A stretch of DNA of 64,000 nucleotides from Pseudomonas monsensis (GCF_014268495.2 NZ_CP077087.1:5873501-5937500); one strand, 5' to 3'; positions 24,565 to 33,771 are shown, counted from the first letter of the stretch. The notes: generated by a model from the sequence alone, not told the origin. Numbers and translations: made by a program.

Positions 24565-25029
24565 TCAGGTGTGAGATTGCAGGTAGTTCTCGAGACCAAT
24601 CAGCTTGATCAGGCCCAACTGCTTTTCCAGCCAGTAGGTGTGATCTTCTTCGGTATCGTTGAGCTGAACCCGCAGGATCTCGCGGCTGACGTAGTCTTTG
24701 TGCTGTTCGCACAACTCAATGCCTTTGCACAGTGCGGCACGGACTTTGTACTCGAGACGCAGATCGGCTTCGAGCATCTCCGGCACGGTGCTGCCGACAT
24801 CCAGATCATCCGGACGCATGCGCGGCGTGCCTTCGAGCATCAGAATCCGGCGCATCAGCGCGTCAGCGTGACCCGCTTCTTCTTCCATCTCGTGATTGAT
24901 TCGTTCGTAGAGCTTGGTGAAACCCCAGTCCTCATACATGCGCGAGTGAACAAAATATTGGTCACGCGCGGCCAGCTCGCCGGTCAGCAACGTGTTGAGG
25001 TAATCGATAACGTCTGGGTGGCCTTGCAT
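24565..25029 (-). CDS. ftnA: Bacterioferritin-like ferritin without heme ligand (FtnA / former BfrA)
   Basis: A 154-residue ferritin of the bacterioferritin branch that stores iron in a 24-subunit shell. Ferroxidase ligands are present: Glu18, Glu51, His54, Glu93, Glu127, His130. The residue that would be the heme-binding Met52 is Ala (sequence EEEAGHAD), as in the Pseudomonas FtnA (older name BfrA), which does not bind heme. ATG 25029 gives MQGHPDVIDYLN, the usual start; the longer open frame continues into the region upstream without family similarity. It is the neighbour of katA in the same orientation, as in P. aeruginosa, fitting a shared role in oxidative stress. Confidence 0.92.
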   Translation of the reverse strand: MQGHPDVIDYLNTLLTGELAARDQYFVHSRMYEDWGFTKLYERINHEMEEEAGHADALMRRILMLEGTPRMRPDDLDVGSTVPEMLEADLRLEYKVRAALCKGIELCEQHKDYVSREILRVQLNDTEEDHTYWLEKQLGLIKLIGLENYLQSHT

Positions 25030-25148
25030 CGCCCTACATCTCCCTACATGAAAGGTCTGTAGTTTGAACCAAGCCGACTGGAAGGTCACTCTTTCCGCGC
25101 AATAAAAGTGAAGAAATTCTGAGAAAAGCAGCCTAAATAACGCAAAAA

Positions 25149-25167
25149 CCGCCCTCAATGAGGGCGG
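25149..25167 (-). terminator. Rho-independent terminator after katA
   Basis: CCGCCCTC / GAGGGCGG stem with a 3-base loop and TTTTTG following on the minus strand. It lies 12 bases after the katA stop, so katA and ftnA are mostly separate transcripts. Confidence 0.9.
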
Positions 25168-25180
25168 TTCTGCTTCTCGT

Positions 25181-26635
25181 TTAGACTTCGTTAAGCTGTA
25201 CATCCAGCAGCTTTGCGATTGCTTCTCCATACGCTGGATCGGCTTTGTAGAAATGCTGCAGTTGGCGGTCAACCACATCGGGTGTAACACCGCTCATGGC
25301 GCCGGCGATATTGCTGACCAACAAGGCCTTTTGCTCGTCACTCATCAGTCGGAACAACGCACCGGCGTGGCTGTAGTAATCGGTGTCTTCGCGATGATCG
25401 TAGCGATCGGCAGCACCACTCAAAGCCAATGCCGGCTCCGCATAGCGTGGTGCCTGTTTTGGCGATTCGATGTAGCTGTTCGGCTCATAGTTGGGCGCTG
25501 CTCCACCATTGCTGCCAAAGGCCATTGAGCCATCACGCTGGTAAGTGTTGACCGGGCTACGTGGCGCGTTTACCGGCAATTGCTGGTGATTGGTGCCAAC
25601 ACGGTAGCGATGGGCATCAGCGTAGGCGAAGACACGGCCTTGCAGCATGCGATCCGGCGACAGCCCGACACCCGGCACCATATTGCTCGGCCCAAACGCA
25701 GCTTGCTCCACTTCAGCAAAATAGTTGAGCGGGTTGCGGTTCAACTCCAGCTCACCGACTTCGATCAGCGGGAACTCCTTCTGCGACCAGGTCTTGGTCA
25801 CGTCGAACGGGTTCTCGTAATGCGCTGCAGCCTGCGCCTCGGTCATGATCTGGATGCATACGCGCCATTTCGGGAACTCGCCGCGCTCGATCGCTTCGAA
25901 CAGGTCACGCTGCGCGTAGTCCGGATCAGTACCGGCCAGGCGTGCGGCGTCTGCCGGGGCGAGGTTCTTGATCCCTTGCTTGGTTTTGTAGTGCCATTTC
26001 ACCCAGTGACGCTCGCCTTGAGCGTTGATCAGGCTGTACGTGTGGCTGCCGAAGCCGTGCATATGACGATAACCGTCTGGAATGCCGCGGTCAGAGAACA
26101 GAATCGTGACCTGGTGCAGCGCCTCCGGGGAATGTGACCAGAAATCCCACATCATCTGCGCGCTTTTCAGGTTGCTCTGCGGCAGACGTTTTTGGGTGTG
26201 GATAAAGTCTGGAAATTTCAGCGGATCACGGATGAAAAATACCGGCGTGTTGTTGCCGACGATGTCCCAGTTGCCTTCTTCGGTGTAGAACTTCAGCGCA
26301 AAGCCACGAGGGTCGCGCTCGGTATCAGCCGAGCCGCGCTCGCCGCCGACAGTCGAGAATCGCAGGAAAGTCGGGGTTTGTTTGCCTACCGATTCAAACA
26401 ACTTGGCGCTGGTGTACTCGGTGATGTCACGCGTGACGGTGAACGTGCCGTAAGCGCCCGAACCTTTGGCGTGTACCCGACGCTCAGGAATGTTTTCACG
26501 GTTGAAGTGGGCAAGCTTCTCGATCAGATGAAAATCGTCGAGCAGCAGCGGGCCTCTAGGGCCGGCGGAGCGAGAATTCTGGTTATCAGCGACAGGTGCG
26601 CCACTGGCGGTCGTAAGCGTTTTGTTCTGGCTCAT
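25181..26635 (-). CDS. katA: Catalase (monofunctional, heme, clade III type)
   Basis: A 484-residue small-subunit heme catalase that destroys hydrogen peroxide. The distal His lies in IPERRVHAKGSGAYGTF (near residue 55), the Asn in NNTPVFFIRD, and the proximal heme Tyr in RVFAYADAHRYRVG (near residue 340). No signal peptide, so cytoplasmic like the housekeeping KatA. The start has GGAAGAAGACC upstream. It is followed by its own terminator and then the ferritin gene. An OxyR site is expected upstream, but I did not recognise one in the 240-base gap on that side. Confidence 0.96.
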   Translation of the reverse strand: MSQNKTLTTASGAPVADNQNSRSAGPRGPLLLDDFHLIEKLAHFNRENIPERRVHAKGSGAYGTFTVTRDITEYTSAKLFESVGKQTPTFLRFSTVGGERGSADTERDPRGFALKFYTEEGNWDIVGNNTPVFFIRDPLKFPDFIHTQKRLPQSNLKSAQMMWDFWSHSPEALHQVTILFSDRGIPDGYRHMHGFGSHTYSLINAQGERHWVKWHYKTKQGIKNLAPADAARLAGTDPDYAQRDLFEAIERGEFPKWRVCIQIMTEAQAAAHYENPFDVTKTWSQKEFPLIEVGELELNRNPLNYFAEVEQAAFGPSNMVPGVGLSPDRMLQGRVFAYADAHRYRVGTNHQQLPVNAPRSPVNTYQRDGSMAFGSNGGAAPNYEPNSYIESPKQAPRYAEPALALSGAADRYDHREDTDYYSHAGALFRLMSDEQKALLVSNIAGAMSGVTPDVVDRQLQHFYKADPAYGEAIAKLLDVQLNEV

Positions 26636-26834
26636 ACGGTCTTCTTCCTCTGTCAGTCTTGGAACTGCCGGCTACTCGGCTTGGCGGGAAGTATTGATCA
26701 TCCATGTGACAGCCACAAATTCATTAACTTGCAGGCATCAATAGATAATTACTAATTATATTTCCCAGCACATAGTGACAACAGAACAATGTCGGAAGCT
26801 TGTACGAACCGCTCATTTTCTTGCAGGCACAAAA

Positions 26835-26854
26835 AACCGGGCACTAGGCCCGGT
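26835..26854 (-). terminator. Terminator of the alpha operon (after rplQ)
   Basis: AACCGGGC / GCCCGGTT stem with a 4-base loop and TTTTTTG on the minus strand, 22 bases after the rplQ stop. It ends the long S10-spc-alpha block. Confidence 0.92.
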
Positions 26855-26875
26855 TCTTCGTTTCAGACTGACGTC

Positions 26876-27262
26876 TTACTCGGCGGATACAGCTTCGCCA
26901 GCAGTAGCACGATCAACCAACTCGACGTACGCCATAGGCGCGTTGTCGCCAGCGCGGAAACCGCACTTGAGGATGCGCAGGTAGCCACCCTCACGGGTAG
27001 CGTAACGCTTGCCCAGGTCGTTGAAGAGCTTACCAACTATAGCTTTCGAACGAGTACGGTCGAAAGCCAGACGGCGGTTAGCCAGGCTGTCTGTCTTGGC
27101 CAGAGTGATCAGCGGCTCGGCAACGCGGCGCAGTTCTTTGGCTTTTGGCAGAGTAGTTTTGATCAGCTCGTGCTCGAACAGCGACACCGCCATGTTTTGG
27201 AACATGGCCTTGCGGTGCGAGCTGGTGCGGCTCAGGTGACGCCCACTTTTACGATGACGCAT
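26876..27262 (-). CDS. rplQ: 50S ribosomal protein L17
   Basis: A 128-residue L17, last gene of the alpha operon. It starts with the family signature [20 protein letters not shown] and contains [18 protein letters not shown]; the C-terminus is slightly extended ([13 protein letters not shown]), usual for Pseudomonas. L17 sits near the peptide exit tunnel of the large subunit. It follows rpoA by 42 bp. Confidence 0.98.
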
Positions 27263-27304
27263 GGTTCATTCCTTACCAAACACTACGTTCGGTGATTACG
27301 ACGA

Positions 27305-28306
27305 TCAGGCAGTCGCCTTGTCGTCCTTCTTAAGACTTGCAGGCGGCCAGTTGTCGAGGCGCATGCCGAGGGACAGACCGCGGGAGGCCAGAACGTCCTT
27401 GATTTCAGTCAAGGATTTCTTGCCCAGGTTCGGAGTCTTCAACAGCTCTACTTCGGTACGCTGAATCAGGTCGCCGATGTAGTAGATGTTTTCCGCCTTA
27501 AGGCAGTTAGCCGAACGTACAGTCAGTTCCAGATCGTCAACCGGGCGAAGCAGGATCGGATCGATCTCGTCTTCCTGCTCGACAACCACTGGCTCACTGT
27601 CACCTTTGAGGTCGACGAACGCAGCCAACTGCTGTTGCAGGATGGTTGCAGCGCGGCGGATAGCCTCTTCAGGATCCAGAGTACCGTTGGTTTCCAGATC
27701 AATAACCAGCTTGTCCAGGTTGGTACGCTGCTCGACACGGGCGTTTTCCACCACGTATGCGATACGGCGAACCGGGCTGAACGAAGAGTCGAGCTGCAAG
27801 CGACCGATGCTGCGGCTTTCGTCTTCATCGCTCTGACGCGAGTCGGCTGGTTCATAACCACGACCACGAGCTACGGTGAGCTTCATGTTCAGGGCGCCGT
27901 TAGACGCCAGGTTAGCGATTACGTGATCGGGATTAACGATCTCGACATCATGATCCAGCTGAATATCGGCAGCGGTAACCACCCCCGAACCCTTCTTCGA
28001 CAAGGTCAGCGTAACTTCGTCACGACCGTGCAGCTTGATGGCCAGACCTTTAAGGTTCAACAGGATTTCAATTACGTCTTCCTGTACACCTTCGATGGCG
28101 CTGTACTCGTGGAGCACACCGTCAATCTCGGCCTCGACTACTGCGCAGCCGGGCATTGAGGACAACAGGATGCGGCGCAGCGCGTTGCCCAGGGTGTGGC
28201 CAAAACCACGCTCGAGAGGCTCGAGAGTGATCTTGGCGCGGGTTGGACTGACAACCTGCACATCAATGTGGCGGGGTGTCAGGAACTCATTTACCGAAAT
28301 CTGCAT
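27305..28306 (-). CDS. rpoA: RNA polymerase alpha subunit
   Basis: A 333-residue alpha subunit. The N-terminal assembly domain covers about residues 1-235 (RGFGHTLGNALRRILLSSMPG). An acidic linker leads to the C-terminal domain (residues about 250-320; VDDLELTVRSANCLKAENIY, TPNLGKKSLTEIKDVLA), which contacts UP elements and activators. It lies 22 bp after rpsD, as in the standard alpha operon order rpsM-rpsK-rpsD-rpoA-rplQ. Confidence 0.99.
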   Translation of the reverse strand: MQISVNEFLTPRHIDVQVVSPTRAKITLEPLERGFGHTLGNALRRILLSSMPGCAVVEAEIDGVLHEYSAIEGVQEDVIEILLNLKGLAIKLHGRDEVTLTLSKKGSGVVTAADIQLDHDVEIVNPDHVIANLASNGALNMKLTVARGRGYEPADSRQSDEDESRSIGRLQLDSSFSPVRRIAYVVENARVEQRTNLDKLVIDLETNGTLDPEEAIRRAATILQQQLAAFVDLKGDSEPVVVEQEDEIDPILLRPVDDLELTVRSANCLKAENIYYIGDLIQRTEVELLKTPNLGKKSLTEIKDVLASRGLSLGMRLDNWPPASLKKDDKATA

Positions 28307-28328
28307 GGATGCACCTATTTTCTAGCCC

Positions 28329-28949
28329 TTACTTGGAGTAGAGCTCGACAATCAGGCTTTCGTTGATGTCGGCGGACAGATCACTGCGAGCAGGAACGTT
28401 CTTGAAAACGCCCGACTTCTTCTCAGTGTCTACTTCTACCCATTCTACGCGGCCACGTTGGGCACACAGATCGAGAGCTTGGACAATGCGAAGTTGGTTT
28501 TTTGCTTTCTCGCGAACTGCAACCACGTCACCAGCACGAACCTGATACGACGGAACGTTTACGGTCTGACCGTTAACGCTGATCGACTTGTGCGATACCA
28601 GCTGGCGGGATTCGGCACGAGTCGAACCAAAGCCCATACGGTATACGACGTTGTCCAGACGGCATTCGAGCAGTTGCAGCAGGTTTTCACCGGTTGCACC
28701 TTTCTTGCCAGCAGCTTCTTTGTAGTAGCCGCTGAACTGACGCTCGAGAACGCCGTAGATACGACGGACCTTCTGCTTTTCACGCAGTTGGGTGCCGTAA
28801 TCGGACTGGCGACCGCGGCGTTGGCCGTGGATACCAGGTGCTGCTTCAATGTTGCACTTCGATTCGATCGCGCGCACGCCGCTCTTCAGGAAGAGATCGG
28901 TGCCTTCGCGACGAGCGAGTTTGCATTTTGGACCAATGTAACGAGCCAT
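28329..28949 (-). CDS. rpsD: 30S ribosomal protein S4
   Basis: A 206-residue S4, primary 16S rRNA binding protein. It starts MARYIGPKCKLARREGTDLF and has the S4 RNA-binding domain (LDNVVYRMGFGSTRAESRQL) in the second half. In E. coli S4 represses its own operon by binding the rpsM leader pseudoknot; the hairpin before rpsM here would be the place to look for an equivalent. Confidence 0.98.
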   Translation of the reverse strand: MARYIGPKCKLARREGTDLFLKSGVRAIESKCNIEAAPGIHGQRRGRQSDYGTQLREKQKVRRIYGVLERQFSGYYKEAAGKKGATGENLLQLLECRLDNVVYRMGFGSTRAESRQLVSHKSISVNGQTVNVPSYQVRAGDVVAVREKAKNQLRIVQALDLCAQRGRVEWVEVDTEKKSGVFKNVPARSDLSADINESLIVELYSK

Positions 28950-28967
28950 TCTTTACAATCTCCTGGA

Positions 28968-29357
28968 TTACACGCGGCGCTTCTTCGGCGGACGGCACCC
29001 GTTGTGCGGGATTGGCGTCACGTCGGTGATGCTGGCGATCTTGTAGCCACAGCCGTTCAAAGCGCGGACTGCGGATTCACGACCTGGACCTGGACCCTTG
29101 ACGTTAACGTCGAGGTTTTTCAGGCCATATTCCAGCGCAGCTTGACCAGCACGCTCAGCAGCTACTTGAGCAGCGAACGGGGTGGACTTGCGGGAACCGC
29201 GGAAACCCGAACCACCGGAGGTAGCCCAGGAAAGAGCGTTACCTTGACGGTCGGTAATGGTCACGATGGTGTTGTTAAAAGATGCATGGATGTGGGCGAT
29301 GCCATCAACCACTGTCTTTTTAACTTTTTTACGAGGACGAGCAGCAGGTTTTGCCAT
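28968..29357 (-). CDS. rpsK: 30S ribosomal protein S11
   Basis: A 129-residue S11 of the small-subunit platform. It begins with the basic leader KPAARPRKKVKKTVVDG and continues HIHASFNNTIVTITDRQGN; the tail PHNGCRPPKKRRV is the universal S11 ending. It lies 30 bp after rpsM and 18 bp before rpsD. Confidence 0.98.
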   Translation of the reverse strand: MAKPAARPRKKVKKTVVDGIAHIHASFNNTIVTITDRQGNALSWATSGGSGFRGSRKSTPFAAQVAAERAGQAALEYGLKNLDVNVKGPGPGRESAVRALNGCGYKIASITDVTPIPHNGCRPPKKRRV

Positions 29358-29387
29358 GATTAAATTCCTGTCGATTCGCTGGGGCGA

Positions 29388-29744
29388 TTACTTGCGGATC
29401 GGCTTACGCGGACCTTTACGGGTACGCGCGTTGGTCTTGGTACGCTGACCGCGTACTGGAAGACCACGACGATGACGCAGACCGCGATAGCAACCGAGGT
29501 CCATCAAGCGCTTGATTTTCATGTTGATTTCGCGACGCAGGTCACCTTCAGTGGTGAACTTCGCCACTTCGCCACGCAGCTGTTCAATTTGCTCGTCGCT
29601 CAGATCTTTGATCTTTGCTGCTGGGTTTACCCCAGTCACTGCACAGATCTTCTGCGCAGTAGTGCGACCAACACCATAGATGTAGGTCAGCGAGATAACA
29701 GTATGCTTGTTATCTGGAATGTTAACGCCTGCAATACGGGCCAT
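29388..29744 (-). CDS. rpsM: 30S ribosomal protein S13
   Basis: A 118-residue S13 of the small-subunit head, contacting P-site tRNA and L5. It has the start MARIAGVNIPDNKHTVISLT, the helix-two-turn-helix region, and the basic tail RGQRTKTNARTRKGPRKPIR. It is the first gene of the alpha part and is separated from rpmJ by a stable hairpin. Confidence 0.98.
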   Translation of the reverse strand: MARIAGVNIPDNKHTVISLTYIYGVGRTTAQKICAVTGVNPAAKIKDLSDEQIEQLRGEVAKFTTEGDLRREINMKIKRLMDLGCYRGLRHRRGLPVRGQRTKTNARTRKGPRKPIRK

Positions 29745-29832
29745 TCAGTGGGACTCCAATTGACAGCTACCTACGCCCCGGAAGCCAAGAAATAGGGCGC
29801 GAGATAATATCGCTGTAATAACAAATAATCAA

Positions 29833-29856
29833 CCCGGTAGCGCACTAGCTACCGGG
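29833..29856 (-). terminator. Hairpin between rpmJ and rpsM
   Basis: A perfect 9-bp stem CCCGGTAGC / GCTACCGGG with a 6-base loop, followed on the minus strand by TTGATTATTTG. It resembles a weak terminator or attenuator at the spc/alpha boundary. Confidence 0.6.
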
Positions 29857-29874
29857 CTTGAAGCACAATCACAC

Positions 29875-29991
29875 TCAGCCTTGGCGCTGTTTGTGACGCG
29901 GTTCCGCGCTGCAAATTACTCGAACAACACCTTCGCGGCGAATAATCTTGCAGTTACGGCACAGCTTTTTCACCGATGCACGAACTTTCAT
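29875..29991 (-). CDS. rpmJ: 50S ribosomal protein L36
   Basis: A 38-residue L36 beginning [20 protein letters not shown] and ending EPRHKQRQG. The zinc ligands Cys11, Cys14, Cys27 and His33 are present, so this is the zinc-containing (C+) form. It lies 27 bp after secY, the standard end of the spc operon. Confidence 0.97.
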
Positions 29992-30018
29992 CACCAACTC
30001 CTCGAACCTTATGGGTAC

Positions 30019-31347
30019 TCAGCGCAACATGCCGCTGCCGTAACCCTTCAGGTTGGCTTTCTTCATCAGGGATTCGTACTGGTGCGAAACGAGGTGCGAT
30101 TGTACTTGGGACATGAAGTCCATCACAACCACGACCACGATCAGCAACGAGGTCCCGCCAAGGTAGAACGGAACGTTTGCTGCAACCACCAGGAACTGGG
30201 GCAACAGGCACACGGCCGTCATGTATAGAGCACCGAACATGGTCAAGCGAGTCAGAACGCCATCAATGTAGCGCGCAGACTGCTCACCTGGACGGATGCC
30301 CGGAATAAAGGCACCGGACTTCTTCAGGTTTTCCGCTACGTCTTTCGGATTGAACATCAACGCCGTATAGAAGAAGCAGAAGAAAATAATCCCTGCACTA
30401 AACAGCAGAATATTCAACGGCTGACCAGGAGCGATCGACTGCGAGATGTCCTGCAACCAGCCCATACCTTCAGACTGACCGAACCAGGCACCCAACGAAG
30501 CCGGAAACAGCAAAATGCTGCTCGCGAAAATAGCCGGAATAACACCGGCCATGTTCACTTTCAGCGGCAAGTGGCTAGTCTGCGCAGCAAAAACCTTACG
30601 GCCCTGCTGACGCTTGGCGTAGTGAACAGCAATACGACGCTGACCACGCTCAATGAACACCACGAAACCGATAATCGCTACTGCCAGCAAACCGATGGCA
30701 ACCAAGGCGAAGATATTGATATCACCCTGACGTGCAGACTCGAAAGACTGCCCGATTGCTCTCGGAAGACCGGCGACGATACCCGAAAAAATCAACATCG
30801 AGATACCGTTACCTACACCACGCTCAGTAATCTGCTCACCCAGCCACATCATGAACATCGCACCAGCCACAAACGTGGATACCGCGACGAAATGGAAGCC
30901 AAAGTCACCAGTGAACGCAACGCCCTGCCCGGCCAGACCAATGGACATGCCAATAGCCTGAACCAGAGCAAGGACGACGGTGCCGTAGCGGGTGTACTGG
31001 CTGATCTTGCGACGGCCAGCTTCACCTTCCTTCTTCAACTGCTCCAGCTGCGGGCTGACGGCTGTCATCAGTTGCATGATGATCGATGCCGAAATGTACG
31101 GCATGATCCCCAGTGCAAAGATGCTCATCCGTTCCAGCGCACCGCCGGAGAACATGTTGAACAAGCTAAGAATGGTCCCCTCATTCTGTCGAAACAGGTC
31201 TGCGAGTCGGTCCGGGTTGATACCTGGAACCGGGATGTGTGCGCCTATTCGGTAGACGATAATCGCCAGGAACAGAAAACGCAGACGAGCCCAGAGTTCA
31301 GACATACCGCCTTTGCCGAGCGCAGAGAGAGCACCTTGCTTAGCCAT
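30019..31347 (-). CDS. secY: Protein translocase subunit SecY
   Basis: A 442-residue, ten-helix channel subunit of the SecYEG translocon. Family signatures are visible: GINPDRL and GGALERMSIFALGIMPYISAS near residue 80, the plug region, and the cytoplasmic C5 loop (FNPKDVAENLKKSGAFIPGI). The ATG directly follows the rplO TAA with no gap, so translation is coupled. Its partner secE lies 25 kb away in this same window. Confidence 0.98.
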   Translation of the reverse strand: MAKQGALSALGKGGMSELWARLRFLFLAIIVYRIGAHIPVPGINPDRLADLFRQNEGTILSLFNMFSGGALERMSIFALGIMPYISASIIMQLMTAVSPQLEQLKKEGEAGRRKISQYTRYGTVVLALVQAIGMSIGLAGQGVAFTGDFGFHFVAVSTFVAGAMFMMWLGEQITERGVGNGISMLIFSGIVAGLPRAIGQSFESARQGDINIFALVAIGLLAVAIIGFVVFIERGQRRIAVHYAKRQQGRKVFAAQTSHLPLKVNMAGVIPAIFASSILLFPASLGAWFGQSEGMGWLQDISQSIAPGQPLNILLFSAGIIFFCFFYTALMFNPKDVAENLKKSGAFIPGIRPGEQSARYIDGVLTRLTMFGALYMTAVCLLPQFLVVAANVPFYLGGTSLLIVVVVVMDFMSQVQSHLVSHQYESLMKKANLKGYGSGMLR

Positions 31348-31785
31348 TTATTCCTCGAACTTGCCGCCAGCTGCTTCGATAGCCGCACGCGCACCTTTGG
31401 TGGCGCCGATTCCCTTGCCGATAGTGACAGCGCGAGTCACTTCACCGGACAGCATGATTTTCACACGCTGTACGTTGACGTTGATCACGTTGGCATCTTT
31501 CAGGGACTGCACGGTGACGATGTCGCCTTCCACTTTAGCCAGCTCGGACAGACGCACTTCTGCGCGGTCCATGGCTTTCAGGGAAACGAAACCGAACTTC
31601 GGCAGGCGACGATGCAGCGGCTGTTGACCGCCTTCAAAGCCTGGAGCAATGGTGCCACCGGAGCGGGAGGTCTGACCTTTGTGACCACGGCCACCAGTCT
31701 TACCCAAACCGCTACCGATACCACGGCCCGGACGATGCTTTTCGCGACGGGAACCCGGCGCTGGACTCAGATCATTGAGTTTCAT
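31348..31785 (-). CDS. rplO: 50S ribosomal protein L15
   Basis: A 145-residue L15. The Gly/Arg-rich N-terminus (RPGRGIGSGLGKTGGRGHKG) threads into 23S rRNA; the C-terminal half is a compact domain. It starts 3 bp after the rpmD stop and ends flush with the secY start. Confidence 0.98.
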   Translation of the reverse strand: MKLNDLSPAPGSRREKHRPGRGIGSGLGKTGGRGHKGQTSRSGGTIAPGFEGGQQPLHRRLPKFGFVSLKAMDRAEVRLSELAKVEGDIVTVQSLKDANVINVNVQRVKIMLSGEVTRAVTIGKGIGATKGARAAIEAAGGKFEE

Positions 31786-31788
31786 CGA

Positions 31789-31965
31789 TTAACCCTCGAC
31801 ACGCAGCATGTAGTAAGCCTTGTTGATCATCCCGCGATTCTCGGGAGTATCCTGGACTTCTACAGTGTGACCGATGCGACGCAGACCCAGACCCTTAACG
31901 CACAGTTTGTGGTTAGGGATGCGGCCGGTCATGCTTTTGATCAGCGTTACTTTAACGGTAGCCAT
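31789..31965 (-). CDS. rpmD: 50S ribosomal protein L30
   Basis: A 58-residue L30 ([20 protein letters not shown] at the start, MLRVEG at the end) between rpsE and rplO, the standard place. L30 is a small beta-alpha-beta protein of the large subunit. Confidence 0.96.
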
Positions 31966-31967
31966 GA

Positions 31968-32468
31968 TCAGAAGATCTCCTTGACGCTTTTGCCACGCTT
32001 GGCGGCAATGGATTCAGGAGACTGCATAGCTTTCAAACCTTTGAAAGTGGCGTGAACCACGTTTACCGGGTTAGTCGAGCCGTAGCACTTGGCCAGAACG
32101 TTCTGAACGCCAGCAACTTCGAGGACAGCACGCATAGCGCCGCCAGCGATGATACCGGTACCTTCAGAAGCAGGCTGCATGTACACCTTCGAAGCGCCGT
32201 GAGCGGACTTCATTGCGTACTGCAGAGTGGTGCCGTTCAGATCAACTTGGATCATGTTGCGGCGAGCAGCTTCCATTGCCTTCTGGATCGCAGCAGGCAC
32301 TTCACGCGACTTGCCACGGCCGAAGCCAACACGCCCTTTACCATCACCTACCACGGTCAACGCGGTGAAAGTGAAGATACGGCCGCCTTTAACGGTTTTG
32401 GCTACGCGGTTAACTTGAACCAGCTTCTCAATGTAGCCTTCGTCGCGCTTTTGGTCGTTATTTGACAT
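31968..32468 (-). CDS. rpsE: 30S ribosomal protein S5
   Basis: A 166-residue S5 that acts in mRNA entry and decoding fidelity. The double-stranded RNA-binding domain is residues about 10-75 ([20 protein letters not shown]), followed by [20 protein letters not shown] and the second domain ([18 protein letters not shown]). It is wild-type-like in the spectinomycin loop region as far as I can judge. Confidence 0.98.
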
Positions 32469-32471
32469 AAC

Positions 32472-32822
32472 TTAGAACTCCAGCCCAGCTTCACGAGCAG
32501 CATCAGCCAGCGCTTTAACGCGGCCGTGGTACTTGAAGCCAGAGCGGTCGAAAGCCACTTGCGAGACGCCAGCGGCCTTAGCACGCGTAGCGACCAGCTG
32601 GCCAACCTTTGTGGCCGCGTCGATGTTGCCAGTGGCGCCATCACGCAGTTCTTTATCCAAAGTCGAGGCGCTTGCCAGGACTTTGTTGCCGTCGGCCGAG
32701 ATGACCTGGGCGTAGATGTGCTGCGACGAGCGGAACACGCAGAGACGCACGACTTCGAGTTCGTGCATTTTCAGGCGTGCTTTGCGAGCGCGACGCAGTC
32801 GAGTAACTTTTTTGTCGGTCAT
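32472..32822 (-). CDS. rplR: 50S ribosomal protein L18
   Basis: A 116-residue L18 that binds 5S rRNA. The basic leader (KKVTRLRRARKARLKMHELE) and the C-terminal FDRSGFKYHGRVKALADAAR match the family. Three bases separate it from rpsE. Confidence 0.98.
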   Translation of the reverse strand: MTDKKVTRLRRARKARLKMHELEVVRLCVFRSSQHIYAQVISADGNKVLASASTLDKELRDGATGNIDAATKVGQLVATRAKAAGVSQVAFDRSGFKYHGRVKALADAAREAGLEF

Positions 32823-32832
32823 TTGCTATGCC

Positions 32833-33366
32833 CTACTTCTTCTTGGCTTCTTTACGACGGACGACTTCGTCCGCGTAGCGCACACCTTTGCCTTTGTACG
32901 GCTCTGGTGGACGGAAGTCGCGGATCTCAGCGGCCACTTGACCTACCAGCTGCTTGTCGATGCCCTTGATCAGGATATCGGTCTGGCTAGGAGTCTCAGC
33001 GGTGATGCCTTCCGGCAGTTCGTAATCCACTGGGTGCGAGAAGCCAAGGGCCAGGTTCAGAACCGTGCCTTTTGCTTGCGCCTTGTAACCAACACCGACC
33101 AGCTGGAGCTTGCGCTCGAAGCCTTGGCTTACGCCTTGGACCATGTTGTTTACCAACGCACGCGTGGTACCGGCCATTGCGCGAGTTTGTTGATCGCCAT
33201 TGCGAGCAGCGAAACGCAGCTCACCAGCTTCTTCAACGATCTCAACGGACGAATGGATGTTCAGTTCAAGAGTACCCTTGGCACCCTTCACCGAAAGCTG
33301 TTGGCCTGCGAATTTTACTTCGACACCGGCTGGCAGCTTAACGGGGTTCTTAGCGACGCGAGACAT
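32833..33366 (-). CDS. rplF: 50S ribosomal protein L6
   Basis: A 177-residue L6 with two repeated domains. Signatures are MSRVAKNPVKLPAGVEV at the start and GYKAQAKGTVLNLALGFSHP near residue 90; the end is EPYKGKGVRYADEVVRRKE. Some aminoglycoside-resistance changes map to L6; none can be judged without a reference. Confidence 0.98.
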   Translation of the reverse strand: MSRVAKNPVKLPAGVEVKFAGQQLSVKGAKGTLELNIHSSVEIVEEAGELRFAARNGDQQTRAMAGTTRALVNNMVQGVSQGFERKLQLVGVGYKAQAKGTVLNLALGFSHPVDYELPEGITAETPSQTDILIKGIDKQLVGQVAAEIRDFRPPEPYKGKGVRYADEVVRRKEAKKK

Positions 33367-33378
33367 GCTTATCCCCCC

Positions 33379-33771
33379 TTAGAACACAGTGCAAAGAACT
33401 TCGCCGCCGACACCGGCAGCGCGCGCAGCACGATCCGTCATCACACCTTTGTTGGTGGAGACGATAGACACGCCAAGACCGCCACGAACTTTCGGCAGAT
33501 CTTCAACGGACTTGTACTGACGCAGGCCTGGACGACTAACGCGCTTCACTTCTTCGATAACCGGACGGCCTTCGAAGTACTTCAGCTCGATGGACAACGA
33601 CGGCTTAGCGTCGGTGGTGATCTGAAAATCCGCGATGTAACCTTCGTCCTTCAGGACTTTTGCTACAGCCACCTTCAGCGTGGAAGACGGCATGCTTACG
33701 ACAGACTTTTCAGCCATCTGGGCATTACGGATTCGAGTTAGCATGTCCGCTAACGGGTCCTGCATACTCAT
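33379..33771 (-). CDS. rpsH: 30S ribosomal protein S8
   Basis: A 130-residue S8, central-domain organiser of 16S rRNA and, in E. coli, translational repressor of the spc operon. It starts MSMQDPLADMLTRIRNAQMA and ends with the family sequence STNKGVMTDRAARAAGVGGE. It is separated from rpsN by an unusually long 209-bp gap with hairpins. Confidence 0.98.
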   Translation of the reverse strand: MSMQDPLADMLTRIRNAQMAEKSVVSMPSSTLKVAVAKVLKDEGYIADFQITTDAKPSLSIELKYFEGRPVIEEVKRVSRPGLRQYKSVEDLPKVRGGLGVSIVSTNKGVMTDRAARAAGVGGEVLCTVF

